Origin: Streptomyces sp. NBC_01478
Lineage (GTDB): Bacteria; Actinomycetota; Actinomycetes; Streptomycetales; Streptomycetaceae
NCBI RefSeq assembly: GCF_036227225.1
Contig: NZ_CP109444.1
Location: 2,585,501-2,649,500 of the forward strand
Reading direction: 5' to 3'
DNA length: 64,000 bases
The number at the start of each line of letters is the position of its first letter. Positions within the stretch are counted from its first letter, which is position 1. Under the pieces are notes generated by a model. That model saw only the letters and a program-made list of their open reading frames with translations. It had not been told where the DNA came from and searched no databases. A program made the translations under genes and the position numbers. Positions 55,694-64,000 of the stretch are shown here, piece by piece.

Positions 55694-56554
55694 GTGACCG
55701 ACATCGAGCGCGTCGGAGTGGTCGGCTGCGGCCAGATGGGAGCGGGCATCGCCGAGGTGTGCGCCCGCTCCGGCCTGGACGTGAAGGTCGCCGAGACCAC
55801 CGGCGAGGCCCTGGAGATCGGCCGGACCCGGCTGTTCAACTCGCTGACGAAGGCCGCCGAACGCGGCAAGATCTCCGCCGAGGAACTGGCCGAGACGCAG
55901 GCGCGGCTCAGCTTCACCACCGACCTCGGCGAGTTCGCCGACCGTGACCTCGTCATCGAGGCCGTCGTCGAGAACGAGCAGGTGAAGACCGAGATCTTCC
56001 AGGTGCTCGACCAGGTCGTGACCCGCCCCGACGCGATCCTCGCCTCCAACACCTCCTCGATCCCGCTGGTACGGCTCGCGGTCGCCACCTCGCGCCCCGA
56101 CCAGGTCATCGGCATCCACTTCTTCAACCCGGCCCCGGTGCAGAAGCTCGTCGAGCTGATCCCGGCGCTGACCACCTCCGAGGGCACGCTGGGCCGCGCC
56201 CAGTTGTTCGCCGAGAAGGTGCTGGGCAAGCACGCGATCCGCGCCCAGGACCGCTCCGGGTTCGTGGTCAACGCGCTGCTGATCCCCTATCTCCTCTCCG
56301 CGATCCGGATGTTCGAGTCGGGCATCGCCAGCCGCGAGGACATCGACAACGGCATGGAGCTCGGCTGCGCCCACCCGATGGGCCCGCTGAAGCTGGCCGA
56401 CCTGATCGGCCTGGACACGGTCGCCTCGGTCGCCTTCTCGATGTACGAGGAGTACAAGGAGCCGCTGTACGCCGCTCCCCCGCTGCTCCAGCGCATGGTC
56501 GACGCGGGACGACTGGGCCGTAAGTCCGGCTCGGGGTTCTACACCTACGGCTGA
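55694..56554 (+). CDS. 3-hydroxybutyryl-CoA dehydrogenase
   Basis: 286 aa, GTG start with AGAAGGGGA upstream. NAD-binding GCGQMGAGIAEVCA, Ser/Asn in ASNTSSIPL, catalytic His in GIHFFNPAPVQKLVELI, and the C-terminal helical domain ending GRKSGSGFYTYG. It oxidises 3-hydroxyacyl-CoA (short chain) with NAD(P). It feeds fatty-acid or butyryl-CoA extender supply in streptomycetes. Confidence 0.93.
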   Translation: MTDIERVGVVGCGQMGAGIAEVCARSGLDVKVAETTGEALEIGRTRLFNSLTKAAERGKISAEELAETQARLSFTTDLGEFADRDLVIEAVVENEQVKTEIFQVLDQVVTRPDAILASNTSSIPLVRLAVATSRPDQVIGIHFFNPAPVQKLVELIPALTTSEGTLGRAQLFAEKVLGKHAIRAQDRSGFVVNALLIPYLLSAIRMFESGIASREDIDNGMELGCAHPMGPLKLADLIGLDTVASVAFSMYEEYKEPLYAAPPLLQRMVDAGRLGRKSGSGFYTYG

Positions 56555-56599
56555 GCACCTGCCGTTCGCGGCAACTCACCGTGATACGGCGGCTGTTAC

Positions 56600-56629
56600 G
56601 GGCCCGGCACTCTTCGGAGTGCCGGGCCC
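56600..56629. terminator. Terminator hairpin with TTCG loop
   Basis: A perfect 13-bp stem (GGGCCCGGCACTC / GAGTGCCGGGCCC) closed by TTCG, 45 bp after the dehydrogenase stop. Confidence 0.8.
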
Positions 56630-56760
56630 GCGCCATTCACACACCGTGTGCGCGCCGGGCCCGCATATGCCGCTCGCACACTCTCCCCCCGTACCCACCA
56701 GGCGAGTTGACTCTTCATGCGCATGCAAGGGATGTTCCGACTACGGAAAGGAGCGGACCC

Positions 56761-57018
56761 GTGAGCGCCGACCCCGAGCATCCCGTGGTCCATGGAGAAC
56801 TCGCAGAGTTACGCCGCCGCCTCGACGTCGCCTACGCGCGGGTCGAGGGAGGGCTGGCGCTACTCAGCCATCGCACCGAGGAGACGGACAAGGAACTGGA
56901 CGATCTGAGCGCGCGAATCGTTGCACTTGAGCACACGCGGTGGCCGCTGCCGGCTATCGCCGCGATGACCGCCGTAGGTGCACTTGTCGTGACTGTCTGG
57001 CAGGCCTTGGGACGCTAG
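56761..57018 (+). CDS. Small coiled-coil protein with C-terminal TM
   Basis: 85 aa, GTG start after AAAGGAG. Residues 10-58 form a helical, coiled-coil-like region (AELRRRLDVAYARVEGGLALLSHRTEETDKELDDLSARIVAL) and residues 62-82 a TM helix. I do not recognise a family. It overlaps the convergent Nudix gene by 4 bp. Confidence 0.7.
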   Translation: MSADPEHPVVHGELAELRRRLDVAYARVEGGLALLSHRTEETDKELDDLSARIVALEHTRWPLPAIAAMTAVGALVVTVWQALGR

Positions 57019-57644
57019 CGCCGGAAGGCCCGTGGGTCGGCTGCAGGCTCGTCGTGGCTGGTCGCGCCGTTCCCCGCGCCCCTTTGGGGCGCTGCCGAAA
57101 CGGGTGCTACATCCTCCCCTAGCCTCAAGTGGTGCAACAGCAGTAACGCGGCCGCCATGTTGGCGGCCGGGACCTCCCCGCGGGCGACCATGTCGGGTAC
57201 GAGTTTGAGCGGTACCCACTCCCGGCGGTCCGACTCGAAATCGTCCACGGGGTGTCCGGTGTACTCGCCCTCGTCGGCCCAGTAGATGTGGTGCCGGGCG
57301 TCCGTGAGCCCGTTGGACGGTTCCACGCTCATCAGGTGGCGCAGGGGCCCCGGCCGCCAGCCGGTCTCTTCCTCCAGTTCCCTGGCGGCCGCGCGCGCGA
57401 TGTCCTCGCCGTCCTCCACGACGCCGGCCGCGAGCTCCCATCCCCAACTGTCGGTGATGAAGCGGTGCCGCCACAGGAGGAGTACTTCGTTGGCCTCGTT
57501 GACCACCGTCGCCACGGCCACCGGGCGCAGCCGTATGAGGAAGTGGTCGAGGTGTCGGCCGTCGGGTAGTTCGACATCCGCGAGATTGACGCTGAACCAG
57601 CGGTTTGAGTACACAGTTTGTTCGTTCTGTTTCGTCCACTGCAC
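57015..57644 (-). CDS. Nudix hydrolase (ADP-ribose pyrophosphatase-like)
   Basis: 209 aa. The Nudix box is complete: GVVEDGEDIARAAARELEEETGW. The neighbouring GLTDARHHIYWADEG suits an ADP-ribose or nucleotide-sugar hydrolase. The last about 30 residues (APVSAAPQRGAGNGATSHDE...) are translated from a dispersed intergenic repeat rather than family sequence. Confidence 0.9.
   Translation of the reverse strand: MQWTKQNEQTVYSNRWFSVNLADVELPDGRHLDHFLIRLRPVAVATVVNEANEVLLLWRHRFITDSWGWELAAGVVEDGEDIARAAARELEEETGWRPGPLRHLMSVEPSNGLTDARHHIYWADEGEYTGHPVDDFESDRREWVPLKLVPDMVARGEVPAANMAAALLLLHHLRLGEDVAPVSAAPQRGAGNGATSHDEPAADPRAFRR
57038..57092. repeat. Dispersed repeat, copy B1
   Basis: GTCGTGGCTGGTCGCGC, then TTCCCCGCGCCCC. 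It ends with a perfect hairpin (GCGCCCC-TTT-GGGGCGC, 57076-57092). It is inside the Nudix coding region and close in sequence to copy B2 at 60546-60608 in the other orientation. Confidence 0.75.
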
Positions 57645-57720
57645 GGTTCTGCCACCTTCCGTCGAGTAAGTGGCAATATCGCAGCAGGGACTGTGTGGTG
57701 TACGTCTACGAGTTGTCGGT

Positions 57721-59061
57721 CTACAGCGGTACGCGCAGTGCCCCGTCGATGAGTTCGGCCGCCTCCGCCGTACCCGCGCAGTCGCTGCGCACCAGGTACT
57801 CGCGTACCGCGCGGAGTCTGTCGCGCAGCCGCTGGGACTCCATCCCCCTGGCCTGTTCGGCCATCTGCACCGCGGTGGCCACCGCTTTGTCGGCGTTCCC
57901 CTGGCGCAGTTCGATCTGGCTGAGCATGGCGAGGCGGTGCACCCGGCCCCGGTCGTGCGCCGGAGTGTCCACGGCCGCCATGGCGTGCTCCCCCGCCGCC
58001 GTCAGATCGCCGAGGCTGAGCAGCGCCTCCGCCACCTGGACGTTGACCAGGCCCGGCTGGACATAGCCGGTCTCGTCGGGCTCGTGTCCGCGCCGGATGC
58101 GTTCGGCGGCCTGCTCGGCACGGCGGATGCAGGACAGGGCGCTCGTGCCGTCGCCGAGGTGTGCGTACGCTTTCGCCTGCATCGCGTACAGGTCGGAGGC
58201 GAGCGCCGGGGTGATCTGCCGCCCCGCGGCCCGCAGCGCGGCCTCCGCGAAGGCGACGGCCTGCCGGAACTCCCGCATGAACAGCGACTGGTTGACGAGC
58301 AGCGCGATGACGTAGGCGCCAAGTCCCCTGTCGTTGCTGGCCTTTGCGAGCCTGAGCGCCTGGTGGAAGTAGCGCTGGGCGAGTCCGTGCGCGTCGGAGT
58401 CGTACGCGCAGATGCCCGCGATCGCCACCAACCCGCCGGTGGCCCGGTGCAGTTGGCGGCCGGTGGCGTCGGTGTAGCTGCCGCGCAGCAGCGGGGCGGT
58501 CTCGGAGTTGAGGAAGCCGACGATGCGGGTGCGGGTCGCCACGCCGCCGGCCTTGCGGTACATCTGCTCGTAGTGGGCGCGGGCCGCGCGCAGCATCTCG
58601 ATGTCGGCCATGCTCACCCGGTGCCGGCCGCCGCGCGAGACGTCCACGTCGTCGGGCGGGTTCTCCCACTCCCATACGGGCATCACCGCGGGCGTACCGG
58701 TGACCGCGGGTGCGCCGAGGATGTGCGGGCGCTGCTGTTCGTCGGAGCGCCACAGGGCGGTGGCCCGTTCGACGAAGCCGGAGAGGGAGGTGCCGTGCGG
58801 GGTGGACGGTTCGCCCGGTACGCCGAGGCCGATGTCGTCGAGGGTGACGGGTCTGTGGAGCCGGGCCGCGAGGACCTCACAGATCAGGTCGGGGACCTGG
58901 CCTCGCGGGCGCTGGCCCTTCAACCACCTTGCCACGGCGGTGTGTTCGTAGCGTAGTGCGAGCCCTCGGGCGCGGCCTGCCTGGTTCACATGTGCGGCGA
59001 GTCCCGCGTGCGAGATTCCCGCCTCGTCCAGGATCGCGTCGAGGAGTGTGTTGGGCTGCAT
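57721..59061 (-). CDS. Nsd-like HTH/TPR regulator
   Basis: 446 aa from ATG 59061. N-terminal HTH-like region (NTLLDAILDEAGISHAGLAAHVNQAGRARGLALRYEHTAVARWLKGQRPRG, split here only by run-on) followed from residue 150 by TPR-like repeats (LAQRYFHQALRLAKASND; QAVAFAEAALRAAGRQ; TSALSCIRRAEQAAERI). The layout resembles NsdA-type regulators that repress sporulation and antibiotic production in Streptomyces; the assignment is by similarity of layout. Confidence 0.72.
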   Translation of the reverse strand: MQPNTLLDAILDEAGISHAGLAAHVNQAGRARGLALRYEHTAVARWLKGQRPRGQVPDLICEVLAARLHRPVTLDDIGLGVPGEPSTPHGTSLSGFVERATALWRSDEQQRPHILGAPAVTGTPAVMPVWEWENPPDDVDVSRGGRHRVSMADIEMLRAARAHYEQMYRKAGGVATRTRIVGFLNSETAPLLRGSYTDATGRQLHRATGGLVAIAGICAYDSDAHGLAQRYFHQALRLAKASNDRGLGAYVIALLVNQSLFMREFRQAVAFAEAALRAAGRQITPALASDLYAMQAKAYAHLGDGTSALSCIRRAEQAAERIRRGHEPDETGYVQPGLVNVQVAEALLSLGDLTAAGEHAMAAVDTPAHDRGRVHRLAMLSQIELRQGNADKAVATAVQMAEQARGMESQRLRDRLRAVREYLVRSDCAGTAEAAELIDGALRVPL

Positions 59062-59261
59062 GAATGGCCCCCCGGTGACTCGGTGCCGACAGAGTAGTGC
59101 GGTTCGGTTCACACCGGGTGTGAATGGAGTGCGCGAATCCGTGGTGTGTGCGCGCTGTTGCGGAGAGTTCCGAACCGGTTGACTGGATTGCCTCGCAAGA
59201 GGCCGGCCGGGCCGCCGGCTCCCCCTCGTAAGTGCGGCGGCCTGGCTTTGCGGTGCACTGG

Positions 59262-60401
59262 CTAACGGTGGTTTGTCGGCTGCGGGTGCGTTGTGGCCGG
59301 GTGCGCCCGCGCGGCGGAGCCGCTAATGTCACCGCCCCGCGCCCCCGAGTAGGGATGCGCCGGCTTGCGGTCGTTGCTCAGGACGAGTAAGGCGACGTCA
59401 TCAGCGGGTGTGCCGCCCGCATGACGCAGTAGCTCCGTGAAGACCAGGCCAAGTACGGACTGCGGTACTGGGAGCGGTTGTTGGGCAGCCACCTCTGCCA
59501 GTACATCGCGCAGAGGGAAGAAGCGGCCTCGACGGTCCCGGGCATCTTCCGCCCCGTCCGTGTACATGAACAGCGCTTCGCCCGGGAGCAGTTGACCGCA
59601 ACAGACGAAAGGCAACGCCGCCGGCAGGGGAAACGGGCCGAGGGGCGGAAGAGGATCCGCTCGGGCAAGAGGTTCGACACCCGTCCCACTCAACCGATAC
59701 GGCCACGGGTGACCGCAGTTCAGGCCCCGTACCTCGCCGTCCCTGCCGATCTCCAGCAGCAGTACGGTGACGAACTCCTCGGCGACCGGGCTGTCCGGGT
59801 CGAGGCCGCCCGACGCGGGGTGTTCCGCGCGGGCGCGTTCGCGCAGGTGGCGGGCGAGGGCGCGATCGAGGCGGCGCAGGACGCCCGCCAGGTCGGGCTC
59901 GTCGTGGGCGGCCTCGCGGAAGCTGCCGAGGACGGCTGCCACCGTGCCGATCGCGGCGATGCCGTGGCCGCGCACGTCGCCCATCACGACCCGTACGCCG
60001 TGCTCGGTCGCGATCACCTCGTACAGGTCGCCGCCGACCACCGCACCGCGTTCGGCGGACAGTTGGGCGGCGGCTATGTTCAGGCCGTCGAGGCGGGGTG
60101 GGAGTGGGCGCAACAGCGCGTTCTGGGCGGCGCCCGCGATCCGGCGGATCTGCCGGAGTTCGCGGAGAAGTGAGCGGCGGACCTGGACAATGAGACCGGT
60201 GCCGACCGCGAAGAACACGGCACTGGTGACGATGCGTGCGCCCAGGCTGTTCTGCTGGGCGAGCGGGCAGGTGAGTTTATAGGTGATCGCCATGGCGCCC
60301 CAGACCGTGGGCAGCCCCAGGGCGAGCGCCCTGCGCAGCGGACGGCGGGCACGCGTCCTCGGGCGCGGCCTGCGGGGAACCCCAGCCTTGATGCGGATCA
60401 T
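59262..60401 (-). CDS. SpoIIE-type PP2C serine phosphatase with membrane anchor
   Basis: 379 aa from ATG 60401 (longer starts possible). Two TM segments near residues 25-75, a linker helix, and a PPM/SpoIIE domain with GGDLYEVIATEHGVRVVMGDVRGHG and ALFMYTDGAEDARD metal-binding Asp residues. It could regulate an anti-sigma antagonist. The last about 30 residues (ARGGDISGSAARAHPATTHPQPTNHR) are from a dispersed repeat. Confidence 0.88.
   Translation of the reverse strand: MIRIKAGVPRRPRPRTRARRPLRRALALGLPTVWGAMAITYKLTCPLAQQNSLGARIVTSAVFFAVGTGLIVQVRRSLLRELRQIRRIAGAAQNALLRPLPPRLDGLNIAAAQLSAERGAVVGGDLYEVIATEHGVRVVMGDVRGHGIAAIGTVAAVLGSFREAAHDEPDLAGVLRRLDRALARHLRERARAEHPASGGLDPDSPVAEEFVTVLLLEIGRDGEVRGLNCGHPWPYRLSGTGVEPLARADPLPPLGPFPLPAALPFVCCGQLLPGEALFMYTDGAEDARDRRGRFFPLRDVLAEVAAQQPLPVPQSVLGLVFTELLRHAGGTPADDVALLVLSNDRKPAHPYSGARGGDISGSAARAHPATTHPQPTNHR
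59276..59352. repeat. Dispersed repeat, copy A3
   Basis: GGCTGCGGGTGCGTTGTGG, then GCCCGCGCGGCGGAGCCGC and ACCGCCCCGCGCCCC, the same as copy A1 except for a changed middle. It lies within the 3' end of the SpoIIE-type gene. Confidence 0.75.
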
Positions 60402-60508
60402 GCCTGTGGCCCCCCAAATAGGCCCCGACAGCGCAATCGGACCGACCCCGAAAGGCCGGTCCGATTCTGTCGACCACATGCCCCGATCGGGCCACATCAC
60501 CCGAACTT

Positions 60509-60526
60509 CTCACTCAAACGAGTGAG
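60509..60526. repeat. Small inverted repeat upstream of the SpoIIE-type gene
   Basis: CTCACTC-AAAC-GAGTGAG, a perfect 7-bp palindromic stem about 110 bp before the SpoIIE-type start. It may be an operator or a hairpin for the pheT end. Confidence 0.4.
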
Positions 60527-60545
60527 CTGGACACACAGGCCAGGG

Positions 60546-60608
60546 AAGCGCCCCTTTCAGGGACGCGGGGAACCGCGCGACCAGCCACAACGCACCCGCG
60601 GCCGGCCC
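60546..60608. repeat. Dispersed repeat, copy B2
   Basis: Reverse orientation of copy B1: in the other strand GCGGGTGCGTTGTGGCTGG, TCGCGCGGTTCCCCGCG and TCCCTGAAAGGGGCGC. It sits 20 bp after the pheT stop. Confidence 0.75.
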
Positions 60609-60629
60609 ATGACCGCAGCTCCCCACCCC

Positions 60630-63133
60630 TCAGCCCCGAAGCACCGCCCCAACCCGCGATCCGGCCAACGCAACCGCCGCATCCCGAGCAGCGGACGCCT
60701 CATCAACAGTCAACGTCCGATCACCCGCCCGGAACCGCAACGCATACGCCAGCGACTTCTTCCCCTCGCCGAGCTGCGCCGCGTTCTCGTACACGTCGAA
60801 CAACCGGATCGACTCCAGCAGTTCACCCGCACCCTCACGCAACGCACCCTCGACGTCCGCGTGCGGAACCGAGACATCGACAACCAGCGCGACATCCTGC
60901 GTGGCGACCGGGAACGTGGAGATCTTCGGCCCCTTGGGCACCCCGGCGGACGCCGACTCCAGTGCATCCAGATCGAGTTCCATCGCGCTGGTACGCGCGG
61001 GCAGCCCCAGCGACTTCAGCACACCGGGGTGCAACTCCCCGGCGTACCCGATGACTTGCTCAACACCCTCGACGACAACGGCGAGTTCCGCGCAGCGCCC
61101 CGGGTGCCAGGGCCCGTACTGCCCACCCCGGACGATGAGTTCCGTACCGGCCTCACGGGCCAGGACCCGCGCCGACTCGACCGCGTCGGCCCAGTCGGAC
61201 GGACGCCCCTTGCCCCACCAGCCGGCCTGCTCGCGGGCGCCGGTGAGGACGACCGCGGCATGCCGGGGCTGGACGGGAAGCGCCTCGGTGAGGGAGGCGA
61301 TCTCCTCGTCGGTCGGACGCCGGTCGACGGGCAGCCGTACGGCGATCTTCAGCTCTTCGCGCGGGTGGAAGACCAGGCCCGTCTCGAACAGCGCCAGGTC
61401 GTGCGAGCCCCGGCCGTCGTTGCGGCGCAGTGCACCGAGCAGGCCCGGCAGCAGCGTCGTACGAAGAGCCGGCTCCTCGTCCGAGAGCGGGTTGACCAGT
61501 TTGACGACCTTGCGGTTCGGGTCGTCGGCGGTCAGGCCGAACTGGTCGAAGACGTGCTCGCCGACGAAGGGGTAGTTCGGTGCCTCCACGTAACCGGCGC
61601 CAGCGAGTGCGCGGCCGATGCGGCGGTGGAGACGCTGTCGGTCGGTCAGGCCCCGGCCCGCGGGGGGCTTGGGGAGCGTGGAGGGCAGGTTCTCGTAGCC
61701 CTCGAGGCGGATGACCTCCTCCGCCAGGTCGTTCGGGTCCGTGAGGTCGGGGCGCCAGGACGGGACGGTGACGATCAGCTCGTCCTGCCCGTACACGTCG
61801 CAGCCGACCTCCTGGAGACGCCGTACGACGGTCTCGCGGCCGTAGGCGACGCCCGCCACCTTGTCCGGGTGGTCCGCCGGGATGGTGATGGTGTGCGGGG
61901 CCGAGGGCGCGATGACCTCGGTGACGCCGGCGTCCGCGGTGCCGCCGGCCAGGAGGACCAGGAGGTCGACCGTGCGCTGGGCGGCGGCCGACGCGGCCTG
62001 CGGGTCGACGCCGCGCTCGAAGCGCTTGGACGCCTCGGAGGCCAGCTTGTGGCGGCGGGCCGTGCGCGAGATGGAGAGCGCGTCGAAGTGGGCGGCCTCG
62101 ACGACGACCTCGGTGGTGGTGTTCTCGGTGTCGTCGATCTCGGTGTTGGCACCGCCCATGACGCCCGCGAGGCCGATCGGGCCGCGGTCGTCGGTGATCA
62201 CCAGGTCCTGGGCGTCCAGCGTGCGCGTGACGCCGTCGAGGGTGACGAGCTTCTCGCCCTGCTCGGCCCGGCGCACGCCGATCGGTCCCTGGACGCGGGA
62301 GCGGTCGTAGGCGTGCAGGGGCTGGCCGAGCTCCAGCATCACGTAGTTGGTGATGTCGACGGCGAGCGAGATCGGGCGCATGCCCGCCTTCTGGAGGCGG
62401 CGGGTCAGCCAGAGCGGGGAGCGGGCCTCGGGGTCGAGGCCGGTCACCGTGCGGGCGGTGAAGCGGTCGCAGCCCATCGGGTCGGCGACCTGGACCGGGT
62501 AGCCGAAGGCGTTCGGCTGCGGTACGTCCAGGAGGGCCGGGTCGCTGAGCGTGAGGCCGTAGGCGGTGGCGGTCTCGCGGGCGACGCCGCGGATCGACAG
62601 GGCGTAGCCGCGGTCGGGCGTGACGGCGATGTCGAGGACCTCGTCGACGAGCTGGAGCAGCTCGATCGCGTCGGTGCCGACCTCGTGCTCGGGCGGCAGC
62701 ACGATGATGCCGTGCGAGCCGTCGTCGCCCATGCCCAGCTCGTCGCCGGAGCAGATCATGCCGTGCGAGGTCTTGCCGTACGTCTTGCGGGCGGCGATCG
62801 CGAAGTCGCCGGGCAGGACGGCACCCGGGAGGACCACGACGACCTTGTCGCCGACGGCGAAGTTGCGGGCGCCGCAGACGATCTCCTGGGGCTCACCGGT
62901 GCCGTTGGCCTGGCCGACGTCGACCGTGCAGAAGCGGATGGGCTTCTTGAAGCCCTCCAGCTCCTCGATGGTGAGGACCTTGCCGACGACGAGCGGGCCC
63001 TTGAGGCCGTCGCCCAACTGCTCGACGGTCTCTACCTCGAGGCCGACGGAAATGAGCTTGGCCTGGACGTCGCGGCCGGTCTCCGTCGCCGGCAGGTCGA
63101 CATACTCCCGCAGCCAAGAAAGCGGGACGCGCA

Positions 63134-63134
<1 letters not shown>
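60630..63134 (-). CDS. pheT: Phenylalanyl-tRNA synthetase beta subunit
   Basis: 834 aa. Order of domains: N-terminal B1 ([14 protein letters not shown]), EMAP-like tRNA-binding, B3/B4 editing ([24 protein letters not shown]), B5 and catalytic-like core ([26 protein letters not shown]), and C-terminal FDX-ACB ([23 protein letters not shown]). It forms the alpha2beta2 enzyme with PheS and charges tRNA-Phe. The ATG overlaps the pheS stop by one base. Confidence 0.97.

Positions 63135-64000
<866 letters not shown>

Overview
The window is chromosomal DNA from a Streptomyces-like high-GC actinomycete. The evidence is the very high third-position GC, many GTG starts, frequent 1-14 bp gene overlaps, and the gene order argH ... 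argR-argD-argB-argJ-argC ... pheT-pheS, which I recall from the corresponding S. coelicolor region. No tRNA, rRNA or CRISPR array was recognised.

Left part (1-21.8 kb). A trypsin-like protease fused to a KAP-type membrane NTPase opens the window. It is followed by a TetR/MFS export pair with a perfect palindromic operator, an aldo/keto reductase and argH with tandem ARG boxes. Two secreted proteins come next, one with an almost perfect internal duplication and one an L,D-transpeptidase-like protein. A two-component system then diverges from a five-gene extracytoplasmic electron-transfer module: two ferric-reductase-like flavocytochromes, two FMN-binding lipobox-less exported proteins and an ApbE flavin transferase. 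The arginine operon argCJBDR follows on the minus strand, headed by ARG boxes.

Mobile core (21.8-27.8 kb). A group II intron on the minus strand sits just upstream of argC. Its reverse transcriptase/maturase-HNH gene is split exactly at the catalytic YADD motif by a 3.4 kb element carrying three overlapping tyrosine recombinase genes, a 'recombinase in trio' (RIT) arrangement with 43-bp perfect inverted repeats. Deleting the element in silico restores a 586-aa reading frame.

Accessory stretch (27.8-46.4 kb). This holds gene remnants, a LuxR-type two-component system next to a MacB/FtsX-type ABC exporter, and a MerR-methyltransferase fusion gene with a canonical 19-bp-spacer promoter. A run of repeat-fold proteins follows (helical solenoid, WD40, 16-blade PQQ propeller, DUF6193-like, TMEM175-like, triple SUKH), then a MerR/carboxymuconolactone decarboxylase operon.

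Right part (46.4-64 kb). Mostly chromosomal housekeeping and regulatory genes: a secreted GH51 arabinofuranosidase, small proteins, a 61-bp tandem repeat with a conserved hairpin, a histidine phosphatase, GNAT, a MocR regulator and EamA exporter whose start codons overlap head to head, DUF1918, a Tat-exported GHL10-type hydrolase, 3-hydroxyacyl-CoA dehydrogenase, Nudix, an Nsd-like TPR regulator, a SpoIIE-type phosphatase, pheT and partial pheS. A dispersed intergenic repeat family occurs five times; two copies are read into the C-terminal tails of coding genes.
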